DNA of 64,000 bases, taken from contig NZ_JAEVHM010000004.1 of NCBI RefSeq assembly GCF_016802865.1, positions 33,785 through 97,784 on the forward strand, given 5' to 3'. The position numbers and the translations under genes are program-made. Below the pieces are notes generated by a model. The model searched no databases. It saw nothing but the letters and a program-made list of their open reading frames with translations, and was not told where the DNA came from. The DNA is from Micromonospora parastrephiae (lineage in GTDB: Bacteria > Actinomycetota > Actinomycetes > Mycobacteriales > Micromonosporaceae). Positions 52,411 through 62,271 of this stretch are shown one piece after another (the stretch's first letter is position 1; each line of letters opens with the position of its first letter).

Positions 52411-54353
52411 GCCGTGCTCCCTTCCGTTCCTGCGGCGGCGGGTTGCCCGGCCGCGGAGGTCTGCTGCGGCGCCACGGTGGGCGCCAGGTCGGCGTGCCAG
52501 CAGGCGACCCGCCGGTCGCCGCCGTACGTCGCCAGCGGCGGGTCCTGCTCGCGGCACCTGGCGGTGGCCAGCGGGCAGCGCGGCGCGAACGCACAGCCGG
52601 CGGGCAGTCGCCCCGGTTCCGGTGGCCGGCCCGGAACCGCCGCCAGTGGCAGCTCCCGGTCGGTGTCCATTCCGGGTACGGCCGCCACCAACGCCCCCGT
52701 GTACGGGTGCCGGGCGTCGTGCATCAGCTCGCCGGCGGGCAGGTCCTCGACGATGCGCCCGGCGTACATGACCAGCACCCGCTCGCAGACCTGGGCGACC
52801 ACCGTGACGTCGTGGCTGATGAACAGCAGGGCGACGTCCTCGGCCGTACGGATGTTCTCCAGCAGCCGCAGCACCTGACGCTGGACGGTGACGTCCAGGG
52901 CCGTGGTCGGCTCGTCGGCGATGATCAGCGCTGGGCTGGCCATCACCCCCATGCCGATCATGGCGCGTTGGCGCATGCCGCCGGAGAACTCGTGCGGCAA
53001 CTGCCGTGCGCGCCGCTCGGCGGCCGGGATCCGGACGGCGCGCAGCCGGTCGACGGCGCGGGCCCAGGCCCGGGTCCGGTCCGCGCCCTCGTGCTGGCGG
53101 ACGACCTCGGCGAGCTGACGGCCGACCCGCTGGGTCGGGTTCAGCGAGGTCATCGGGTCCTGGAAGACCATCGCGAGCGAGGTGCCGAGCAGACGCCGGT
53201 GCGCCTTGCCGGAGCCCGCGCGCAGGTCCGCGCCGAGGAACTCGAGGCGCTCGGCGTGTACCCGGCCCGGTGCCGGTACGAGCTGGGCGATCGCCAGCGC
53301 GGCCAGGCTCTTGCCGGAGCCGGACTCCCCCACGATCCCGACCGCCTCGCCGCGGCGCAGCTCAAGGCTGACCTCACGCACCGGGGTCACCTCGTCGGCG
53401 CCGGCCGGAAAGGTGACCGACAGGTTCCGCACGCTCAGCAACGACGATCCGGCCTGGTACGTCCCGCCCGCGCGAGCGACCGGCGGGGCATCGTCGGCGG
53501 GGCGGGCGCCGGCCTGCGGGGAGCGCAGCCCGATGGCGCGGGCCACGGCCTCGCCGGTGAGGTTGAACGCCATGGCCGCCACGACGACGGCGACGCCGGC
53601 GGCGAGCGCCCCGGCCGGATGGATGTAGATCTGTGCCAGACCCTCGCCGAGCAGCCGTCCCCAGTCGTAACTCGGGGCCTGCACCCCCAGTCCGAGGAAG
53701 GACAGGCCGGCGAAGGAGAGCAGGGAGCCGCCGGCGGCCATCGTCGCGGTGACGACCAGCGGCTCGGCGATGTTCGGCAGCACGTGCCGCACCAGGATGC
53801 GGATCCGGCCGATCCCGGCGATGCGGGCGGCGGCGATGAAGTCACGCCCGGCAACGGTCGCCACCATGGTCTGGGTGAGCCGGGCGAACCCGGGCGCGGT
53901 GGCGAAGCCGATCGCCAGCACGGCGCCCTTCGCCCCGACGCCGAAGATCACCGCGAAGAAGAGCGCCAGCAGCAGATTGGGGAACGCCACCGCGACGTTG
54001 ATCAGCGCGGCGATCCACCGGCCGGCGCGACGGCCGAGCAGCATCGGCGCGGTGCCGAGCAGCAGGCCCGCGAGTACGCCGATCGCGGTGGCCGCCAGGG
54101 CCAGCGCCACGGACAGCCGCGTGGCGACCAGCACCCGGGCCAGGATGTCGCGGCCGAGCAGGTCGGTGCCGACGGGGTGCCGCGCGGACGAACCCTGCAG
54201 GATGTCCGCCGGGCTCACGGCGTCGGCGCGGGACTGCCACACGAGGGGCGCCACCACGGCCAGCAGCAGCACCACGAGCAGCAGCGTCGCGGCGGTGACG
54301 CCCAGCGGGCTGCGCAGCGCGCCGATCCAGCGGCTTCGCGTCGCCGGGGCCAC
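52407..54353 (-). CDS. Peptide ABC transporter permease-ATPase fusion (DppC-DppD)
   Basis: 648 residues. The first 285 are a DppC-type permease (six spans; HPVGTDLLGRDILARVL; EAA region AARIAGIGRIRILVRHVLPNI). The rest is a DppD-type ATPase: Walker A GESGSGKS, signature FSGGMRQR, Walker B LIIADEPTTALD, and the cysteine-rich tail GCAFAPRCPLATARC. Such fusions are natural in actinobacteria. The GTG start lies three bases after the DppB-type stop. It works with the other permease, second ATPase and binding protein. Confidence 0.93.
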   Translation of the reverse strand: MAPATRSRWIGALRSPLGVTAATLLLVVLLLAVVAPLVWQSRADAVSPADILQGSSARHPVGTDLLGRDILARVLVATRLSVALALAATAIGVLAGLLLGTAPMLLGRRAGRWIAALINVAVAFPNLLLALFFAVIFGVGAKGAVLAIGFATAPGFARLTQTMVATVAGRDFIAAARIAGIGRIRILVRHVLPNIAEPLVVTATMAAGGSLLSFAGLSFLGLGVQAPSYDWGRLLGEGLAQIYIHPAGALAAGVAVVVAAMAFNLTGEAVARAIGLRSPQAGARPADDAPPVARAGGTYQAGSSLLSVRNLSVTFPAGADEVTPVREVSLELRRGEAVGIVGESGSGKSLAALAIAQLVPAPGRVHAERLEFLGADLRAGSGKAHRRLLGTSLAMVFQDPMTSLNPTQRVGRQLAEVVRQHEGADRTRAWARAVDRLRAVRIPAAERRARQLPHEFSGGMRQRAMIGMGVMASPALIIADEPTTALDVTVQRQVLRLLENIRTAEDVALLFISHDVTVVAQVCERVLVMYAGRIVEDLPAGELMHDARHPYTGALVAAVPGMDTDRELPLAAVPGRPPEPGRLPAGCAFAPRCPLATARCREQDPPLATYGGDRRVACWHADLAPTVAPQQTSAAGQPAAAGTEGSTA

Positions 54354-54356
54354 GGC

Positions 54357-55349
54357 TCAGCTCTCCCGGATCGCGGAGCGCGGGTCGAGCACCGCCAGTG
54401 CGACGTCCACCGTGAGGTTGACCAGCAGGACTCCGACCCCGTAGACGAGCACCACACCCTGCACGGTCGGATAGTCCTTGGCCAGGATGGACCGGACGAT
54501 GGTGCCACCCAGCCCGGGCCAGGCGAAGACGTTCTCCACCAGCACGGTGCCGGCGACCAGGCCGCCGAGTAGCAGGCCGCCGACGGTGAGCGTGGCGGTC
54601 AGGGCGTTGGGCAGCGCGTGGCGCAGGTAGAGCACGCGCGGCGGCAGCCGTTTGGCGCGGGCCGTACGGATGTAGTCGGTGTGCAGCACCGCCAGCATCT
54701 CCACCCGCACGATCCGGGCCAGCACGGCGGCCGGGCCGATGGCCAGGGCGAGGACCGGCAGGACGTACGAACCGGGACCGGCACGTCCGGCCACCGGCGC
54801 CCAGCCGAGCTGCACGCCGAAGACGAAGACCAGGCCCACGGCCATGAGGAACTCCGGAATGGTGGCGAGCACCACGCTGGTGGAGGTGAACATCCAGTCG
54901 CCGACGCGGCGTCGGCCGTCGGACGCCAGTGCGGCCATCGCCGTGCCCAGCGGCACGGCGACGACGACCGCGACGGCGAAGGCGAGAACCGCCATCTCGA
55001 CGGTGGCGCCCATCCGGTCCCCGATGACCTCCGCCACCGGCAGGCCGGAGGTCATCGACGTGCCCAGGTCACCGGTCAGCAGGTTGCCGAGGTAGTGCAG
55101 GTACTGCGACCACAGCGGGTCGTCGAGGCCCATCGCCGCCCGCCGCTGCGCGACCAGCTCGACCGGGGCCGTCGGGCCGAGCGCGGCGCGGACCGGATCG
55201 CCCGGCAGCGCGTGGATCATGATGAACGCGGCGGTCACGAGGACCCACAGCGACAGCAGCAGGCGCCCGGTTCGGCGCACCGCGAACCGCACCCAGGCGT
55301 TGTCGGTGAGGGCGTTCTGCCCGAGCTGCCGTACGGCGATGACGCTCAC
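54357..55349 (-). CDS. Peptide ABC transporter permease (DppB type)
   Basis: A 330-residue inner-membrane permease with the family N-terminal helix (LLLSLWVLVTAAFIMIHALPGDP) and about six spans. The EAA loop is in YIRTARAKRLPPRVLYLRHALPNAL. GTG 55349, behind AAGGAG, is preferred to an upstream in-frame start at 55391. It lies 66 bases after the binding-protein gene. Confidence 0.93.
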   Translation of the reverse strand: MSVIAVRQLGQNALTDNAWVRFAVRRTGRLLLSLWVLVTAAFIMIHALPGDPVRAALGPTAPVELVAQRRAAMGLDDPLWSQYLHYLGNLLTGDLGTSMTSGLPVAEVIGDRMGATVEMAVLAFAVAVVVAVPLGTAMAALASDGRRRVGDWMFTSTSVVLATIPEFLMAVGLVFVFGVQLGWAPVAGRAGPGSYVLPVLALAIGPAAVLARIVRVEMLAVLHTDYIRTARAKRLPPRVLYLRHALPNALTATLTVGGLLLGGLVAGTVLVENVFAWPGLGGTIVRSILAKDYPTVQGVVLVYGVGVLLVNLTVDVALAVLDPRSAIRES

Positions 55350-55415
55350 GCTTCTCCTTCCCTGCGGCGGGCGGGCGGCGGCGCGACCCACGGATCGCCG
55401 CGGGCCGGCGCCCGG

Positions 55416-56996
55416 TCAGCCGAGCATCCGGATGGACGCGGGATCGAGGCTGCCCTCGGACAGCTCCACGGTGGCCCCGCGGGCGTAGACCGGGATGTTC
55501 GAGTTCGCGAACGGCACCAGGTCCAGGTGCTGGAGCAGGGCCTTCTCGGCCGCCGCCCACTGGGGGCACCCACCGACCCCGGGCACCTTCTGCGCGGCGT
55601 CGACGGCGGCCTGGTAGTCCTTGTTGTCGATGGCCGCGAAGTTGGTGCCCTGCGGCGGAACCGGCCCCGACACGTACGGCACGAGTTGGCTCGGCAGCGT
55701 CACCCCGATCGGGAACATCGCGACGTCCCAGGCCAGCTGACCGCCGGCGATCTGGCCGACCTGCACCTCGGTGACCGGCTTGAGGACCGCCTTCACACCG
55801 ACGGCGGTCCACTGCTGCTGCAACAGTTCGGCGGTTGCCTGGGCGCCGGGCGTGCCCGACGTCGAGTACGCGACCGTCAGGGCGAGCGGTGTGCCACCGC
55901 GGACGCGTACGCCGTCGCCGCCGACCGTCCAGCCGGCCGCGTCCAGCGCGGACCCGGCCGCCGCCTTGTCGAAGCCCGGCAGGGTGCCGGTGACCGTGTC
56001 GCCCTTGCAGGGGGTCATGGACGGCGCGACGAGACCGGTCGGTGCCGCACCCTGCCCACTGGTGAAGACCTGCCGCAGCTGGGCGAGGTCGAGCGACTGC
56101 ACCAGGGCACGACGTACGGCCGGGTCGGCGGTGGGGAGGCCGGCCTTCTGGTGGAACAGGATCTCGCCGGTGGGCGCGAGGACGTCCCGCTTCAGGTAGC
56201 CGTCGCCTCGCAGACGCTGCCCGTCGGGGCCACTGAGGCGGGCGGCGTTCACCTCCCCGGACAGCATGAGGTTCGCGGTGGTGGCCTCGTTGGCGATGAT
56301 CCGCAGAACCACCTTGTCCGGCAGACCGGGCTGGTCGCTCTTCCAGTCGCCGGGGCCCCAGGCGTAGTCCTTGCGCCGGGTCAGTGTGTAGTGGTCGTCG
56401 GCGACGGCCTCGGTGAGGGTGAACTGGCCGGTGCCGTCCGAGCCCCGCTTGAGGACGTCCCGGTTCGTCATGCCCTTCTCGCAGACGATGGGCAGGCCGC
56501 CGATGTTGCGGTCGAGGAAGGCGTCCGGCGACGGGGAGGTCACCGACACCGTGCCGGCCGCCTGGTCGGCGGTGGCCGTGGCGCCGGCCGGCACGTACGT
56601 GCCGACCCGGCTGGAGCCGTTCTTGACGTCGCCGACGAAGCTGATGTTCGCCGCGACCGTCCCGGCGGTCAGCGGGCTGCCGTCGGCGCAGGTGATGCCC
56701 TTGCGCAGGGTGAACGTCGCGGTGGTCGTCGTCGCCTGCCACTTCTCCGCCAGGCCGGGGAGCAGTGTGCCGTCCGGGGCGAAGTCGAGCAGCGAGTCGT
56801 AGAGGAAACGATCGACCTGCCCGGTGACCGAGAGCGAGGTGAAGTGGGGATCGAGACTGCCCGGATCACCGGGCAGTGCCATCGTGAACGTCTTGCCGTC
56901 GACCAGGCGGCCATCGGAGCCGCCCGCGTCACCACCGCAGGCGCCCAGCAGGAGCGCTGCCGCTCCGAGCGCCGCAGCCAGTCGCAGAGCCTTCAT
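55416..56996 (-). CDS. Peptide ABC transporter substrate-binding lipoprotein (family 5)
   Basis: A 526-residue solute-binding protein. The lipobox LLLGAC places the acylated Cys near residue 20. Family 5 landmarks are FTMALPGDPGSLDPHFTS, the DSLLDFAPDGTLLPGLAEKW segment and FTLRKGITCADGSPL. It captures oligopeptides (or nickel-type ligands) outside the cell. ATG 56996 follows GGAGG. It is the first gene of the cluster and divergent from the GH11 xylanase across a 509-base regulatory gap. Confidence 0.93.
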   Translation of the reverse strand: MKALRLAAALGAAALLLGACGGDAGGSDGRLVDGKTFTMALPGDPGSLDPHFTSLSVTGQVDRFLYDSLLDFAPDGTLLPGLAEKWQATTTTATFTLRKGITCADGSPLTAGTVAANISFVGDVKNGSSRVGTYVPAGATATADQAAGTVSVTSPSPDAFLDRNIGGLPIVCEKGMTNRDVLKRGSDGTGQFTLTEAVADDHYTLTRRKDYAWGPGDWKSDQPGLPDKVVLRIIANEATTANLMLSGEVNAARLSGPDGQRLRGDGYLKRDVLAPTGEILFHQKAGLPTADPAVRRALVQSLDLAQLRQVFTSGQGAAPTGLVAPSMTPCKGDTVTGTLPGFDKAAAGSALDAAGWTVGGDGVRVRGGTPLALTVAYSTSGTPGAQATAELLQQQWTAVGVKAVLKPVTEVQVGQIAGGQLAWDVAMFPIGVTLPSQLVPYVSGPVPPQGTNFAAIDNKDYQAAVDAAQKVPGVGGCPQWAAAEKALLQHLDLVPFANSNIPVYARGATVELSEGSLDPASIRMLG

Positions 56997-58534
<1,538 letters not shown>

Positions 58535-58555
58535 CCCGGACCACTGCGACACGGC

Positions 58556-58593
58556 ACCTCTGGCGTGGCGGCCTCGGCCGCCACGCCAGAGGT
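58556..58593 (+). terminator. Hairpin terminator after GH11 gene
   Basis: Perfect 17-base arms (58556-58572, 58577-58593; ACCTCTGGCGTGGCGGC type) with a CTCG loop, 21 bases past the stop. Confidence 0.88.
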
Positions 58594-58820
58594 GTGTGGG
58601 GCCCCTGGTCGACCTGCAACCATCGAGCCGAACCGAGGCCGCGGCCATCGCGCACGGCCCGACCCGCGGTGGCAGACTGACGATCCGCGGTCGGAGCGGC
58701 GAACCTCCCGGCAGGAGATCGGCGAAACTTCGGACGACCATGTCGAGAACCCGTCGCCGGCTCCGTCCCCGGAGTGAACGCGACCAAGATGGGCCGCGCC
58801 CGTACCGGGAGAAACACACG

Positions 58821-59228
58821 ATGGCCAAGTACCTGCTGCTCAAGCACTACCGAGGCGCCCCGACCGCGGTCAACGACGTACCGATGGACCAGTGGACGCC
58901 GCAGGAGATCTCGGCGCACATGCAGTACATGCGCGATTTCGCCGCGCGGCTGGAGCAGACCGGCGAGTTCGTCGAGGGCCAGGCGCTCGCGCCCGAGGGG
59001 ACGTTCGTCCGGTACGACGGCGAGGGGAACCCGCCGGTCACCGACGGCCCGTTCGCCGAGACCAAGGACCTGATCGCCGGCTGGATGGTGATCGACGTCG
59101 ACAGCTACGAGCGGGCCGTCGAGCTGGCCGGGGAGCTGTCGGCCGCGCCCGGGGCGGGTGGGAAGCCGATCCACGAGTGGCTTGAGCTGCGCCCGTTCCT
59201 CACCGAGCCACCCACCATCACGGAATGA
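58821..59228 (+). CDS. YCII/DGPF-domain protein
   Basis: A 135-residue protein of the YCII-related family with the name-giving DGPF motif (VTDGPFAETKD) and the start MAKYLLLKHYRG. It has a ferredoxin-like fold; the enzymatic role is unknown. Such genes typically accompany ECF42 sigma factors, as here: the sigma gene overlaps its stop by four bases. ATG 58821 has GGGAGA upstream. Confidence 0.9.
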   Translation: MAKYLLLKHYRGAPTAVNDVPMDQWTPQEISAHMQYMRDFAARLEQTGEFVEGQALAPEGTFVRYDGEGNPPVTDGPFAETKDLIAGWMVIDVDSYERAVELAGELSAAPGAGGKPIHEWLELRPFLTEPPTITE

Positions 59229-60376
59229 CCGCTGAGCTGGACGAGGCTCTGCTGCGGAGCCTCACGCCGAGCGTGCTCGGGATCCTCGTCCGCCGCGGAG
59301 TCGACTTCGCGGCGGCCGAGGACGCCGTGCAGGACGCGCTGGTCGAAGCGGTACGCGTCTGGCCGGCCGACCCGCCACGGGACCCGAAGGGCTGGCTGAT
59401 CACCGTGGCCTGGCGCCGGTTTCTCGACACGACCCGCGCTGACGTCGCCCGCCGACGACGCGAGGACCTCGTCGACGAGGAACCGGCGCCCGGGCCGGCG
59501 CCCACTGTGGACGACACGCTCCAGCTCTACTTCCTGTGCGCCCACCCGTCGCTGACGCCGTCATCGGCGGTCGCGCTCACGCTGCGCGCCGTCGGCGGCC
59601 TGACCACCCGGCAGATCGCGCACGCCTACCTGGTGCCCGAGGCGACCATGGCGCAGCGGATCAGCCGGGCCAAGCGCACCGTCTCCGGTGTGCGGTTCGA
59701 CCAGCCCGGCGACGTCGCCACCGTGCTGCGCGTCCTCTACCTGGTCTTCAACGAGGGCTACTCCGGCGACGTCGACCTCGCCGCCGAGGCCATCCGACTG
59801 ACCCGGCAACTCGCTGCCGCGATCGACCATCCCGAGGTGGCGGGGCTGCTCGCCCTCATGCTGCTGCACCACGCCCGGCGCGCCACCCGCACCGCGCCCG
59901 ACGGCAGCCTCGTGCCGCTCGCCGAGCAGGACCGGGACCGATGGGACACCACGTCGATCGCCGAGGGCGTCCAGATCCTCCAGACGGCCCTCGCCCGCGA
60001 CCGGCTGGGCGAGTTCCAGGCCCAGGCCGCCATCGCGGCACTCCACGCCGACGCGCCCACCGCCGACGAGACCGACTGGGTGCAGATCGTCGAGTGGTAC
60101 GACGAGCTCACGCGCCTGACCGACAGTCCGGTCGTCCGGCTCAACCGCGCGGTGGCGGTCGGCGAGGCCGACGGACCGCGCGCCGGTCTGGCGGCGCTCG
60201 CGGCGCTGGACGACTCACTGCCTCGTCACACGGCGGTCGCCGCGTACCTCCAGGAACGCGATGGTGACCTGGCGACGGCCGCACGGTTGTACGTCGAGGC
60301 AGCCCGCAAGGCAACCAATCTCGCCGAACGTGACCACCTGACCCGCCAGGCCGCCCGGCTCAACGCCCGCCGCTGA
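59225..60376 (+). CDS. ECF42-type RNA polymerase sigma factor with C-terminal TPR-like extension
   Basis: A 383-residue sigma factor, twice the usual ECF length. Regions 2 and 4 occupy the first 180 residues (AAEDAVQDALVEAV; GGLTTRQIAHAYLVPEATMAQRISRAK). The extension contains VLYLVFNEGYSGD and repeated helical pairs as in the ECF42 group, where it replaces an anti-sigma factor for control. ATGA overlap with the DGPF gene means the pair is translated together. Confidence 0.92.
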   Translation: MTAELDEALLRSLTPSVLGILVRRGVDFAAAEDAVQDALVEAVRVWPADPPRDPKGWLITVAWRRFLDTTRADVARRRREDLVDEEPAPGPAPTVDDTLQLYFLCAHPSLTPSSAVALTLRAVGGLTTRQIAHAYLVPEATMAQRISRAKRTVSGVRFDQPGDVATVLRVLYLVFNEGYSGDVDLAAEAIRLTRQLAAAIDHPEVAGLLALMLLHHARRATRTAPDGSLVPLAEQDRDRWDTTSIAEGVQILQTALARDRLGEFQAQAAIAALHADAPTADETDWVQIVEWYDELTRLTDSPVVRLNRAVAVGEADGPRAGLAALAALDDSLPRHTAVAAYLQERDGDLATAARLYVEAARKATNLAERDHLTRQAARLNARR

Positions 60377-60759
60377 CGGGTCACGTCACGGACGCGCTCG
60401 CGTCGTCCCGCGCGTCGAGGTACGTGTTCAGCGCGGTGGCGCCGCGGGAGTCGACACGCCAGACCCGCACACCGTCGAAGGTCTGCCGTACGCCCTCCCG
60501 GAAGACCGGTACGTCGTCGACGCCCGCCAGCTGGCCACCGCCCTCGCCGGCGTTCTCCCCCGGCTGTCCCCCTGGTTCGCTACTCCCCGCTCGACCCGAC
60601 GCAGGTGGCCAACACCGACGGGATCGCCTTCGTCAAGGACACCCGGCGCAGCTGACTCCCCGCCGGGCCCCGGCCAGTCACCTGCCGAGCAGGTTCGCAC
60701 GTTGACGAAGGTGGCGCGACTAGACTCAGGACCGGCGTCGATCGGGGGAGCGTGCGCAG
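60377..60759. other. 383-base gap with coding-like remnants
   Basis: No complete gene. On the minus strand, codons ending near 60379 read VFREGVRQTFDGVRVWRVDS and on to a TGA. On the plus strand, a frame ending near 60654 reads VANTDGIAFVKDTRRS before a stop. Both show G/C-rich third positions, but neither has a start with a ribosome site. Probably decayed sequence plus the MocR promoter. Confidence 0.35.
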
Positions 60760-62271
60760 GTGAGTTCGTCCCAGCTTCTCGTCACGCTGGACCGCGACAG
60801 TCCGGTTCCGTTACAGCAGCAACTCTGCGATCAGATCAGCGGATCCGTGCGGACCGGTCGGCTGCGCCCCGGTGACCCGGTGCCGCCCAGCCGTGAGCTG
60901 GCGCACCAGCTCAGGGTCTCCCGGACAGTGGTGACCCGGGCGTACGAGCTGCTGCGGGCCAACGGGGTGCTCACCTCGCGGCGCGGATCCGGCACGCGGG
61001 TCAGCGACGCCCTGACCGACGCGCCGCCACCCTCCCGACGCGCCGCCCGCGCGCACCTACGGCCCGAGCCTCCACTGCCCACCGATGCCGGCAGTCCACT
61101 GTGGAAGCCCTGGGAACCAGCGCCGATGCACCGGTCGGACGGGACGTACGACTTCCGGCACGGCACGCCGGCGCTGGCCAGCTTCCCGGTGGCCCGGTGG
61201 CGGCAATCGCTCGCCGAGGCGGTGAGCAGGGCCGACGCGGTGGCGTTGGGCTACGGCCCGGCCGAGGGCTCCCCGTCGTTGCGTACCCAGATCATCGCGC
61301 TGCTGCGGCGCAGCCGGGCACTGGACGCCACCCGCGAGACGACGGTGGTGACCAGCGGCGCCACCCAGGCCATGGACATCCTGGTCCGGCTGCTCGTCGG
61401 CCCCGACGACGTGGTGATCATCGAGGATCCGAGCCACACCGTGCTGCGGCAGATCTTCGGCTACTCGCGGGCCGCGGTGGTGCCGGTGCCCGTCGACGAG
61501 GAGGGCCTGCGGGTCGACGAGATCGAGTGCCGGGTCCGCGCGCACGGTCTCGACCCGGCCCGCGTACGCCTGGTCTACGTCACACCGTCGCACCAGTTCC
61601 CGACCGGGTTCATCATGTCCGACCGGCGGCGACGAGCGCTGCTGCGCTGGGCCCGCGAACACGCGGCCACGGTGCTGGAGGACGACTACCACAACGAGTT
61701 CACCTTCGCCGAGGAGCGGCTCCCGTCGCTGGCCGCCGACCCGCAGGACGCGGACGTGGTCTACGTCGGCAGCTTCAGCAAGACCCTCTTCCCCTCGCTG
61801 CGCATCGGGTACGCGGTGTTGCCGCCGCACCTCGTCCGGCCGTTTCTCGGCGTCAAGTGGATCACCGATCGGCTGACCCCGACGCTGACCCAGGAGGCGC
61901 TGGCCGAATTCATCTCCTCCGGCGCGTACGCCCGACACATCGGCCGGATGGACCGCCTCTACCGGCAGCGGCGCGCCCGGCTGCTGGAGGCGCTCTACGA
62001 ACACTTCGGCGCGGGGGTACGGATCTCCGGCACCGCGGCCGGGCTGCACGTGCTCGTGACCCTGGGCGGCGCGCCCGACGCCGACGAGGCGGAGATCGTG
62101 CGCGCCGCCGCAGCGCGGGACGTCCGGGTCTACCCGGCCTCGGGCTACTTCGTCACCCAGCCGCCGAGCGAACCGACCTTCCTGATCGGGTACGCGACGC
62201 TGCCCACCGCCCGGATCACCGAGGGAGTGGCGCTGCTGGCCGCCGCGGTGCGGGAAGTGACGGCTCGGTGA
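60760..62271 (+). CDS. MocR-type GntR/aminotransferase transcriptional regulator
   Basis: A 503-residue PLP-dependent regulator. The N-terminal GntR winged helix (LQQQLCDQISGSVRTGRL; PPSRELAHQLRVSRTVV) is joined to a fold-type I aminotransferase domain (VTSGATQAMDIL; EDDYHNEF; PLP-Lys in GSFSKTLFPSLRIGY). Such proteins sense vitamin B6 or amino-acid-derived ligands. GTG 60760 follows GGGGGAG. Its 3' end overlaps the convergent UbiD gene by 56 bases, hinting at mutual regulation. Confidence 0.92.
   Translation: MSSSQLLVTLDRDSPVPLQQQLCDQISGSVRTGRLRPGDPVPPSRELAHQLRVSRTVVTRAYELLRANGVLTSRRGSGTRVSDALTDAPPPSRRAARAHLRPEPPLPTDAGSPLWKPWEPAPMHRSDGTYDFRHGTPALASFPVARWRQSLAEAVSRADAVALGYGPAEGSPSLRTQIIALLRRSRALDATRETTVVTSGATQAMDILVRLLVGPDDVVIIEDPSHTVLRQIFGYSRAAVVPVPVDEEGLRVDEIECRVRAHGLDPARVRLVYVTPSHQFPTGFIMSDRRRRALLRWAREHAATVLEDDYHNEFTFAEERLPSLAADPQDADVVYVGSFSKTLFPSLRIGYAVLPPHLVRPFLGVKWITDRLTPTLTQEALAEFISSGAYARHIGRMDRLYRQRRARLLEALYEHFGAGVRISGTAAGLHVLVTLGGAPDADEAEIVRAAAARDVRVYPASGYFVTQPPSEPTFLIGYATLPTARITEGVALLAAAVREVTAR

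Noticed and set aside
52407..54353. Permease-ATPase fusion as an artefact of a missing stop
   Set aside because: The linker is smooth, no indel is needed, and this fusion type is common in actinobacterial peptide transporters.
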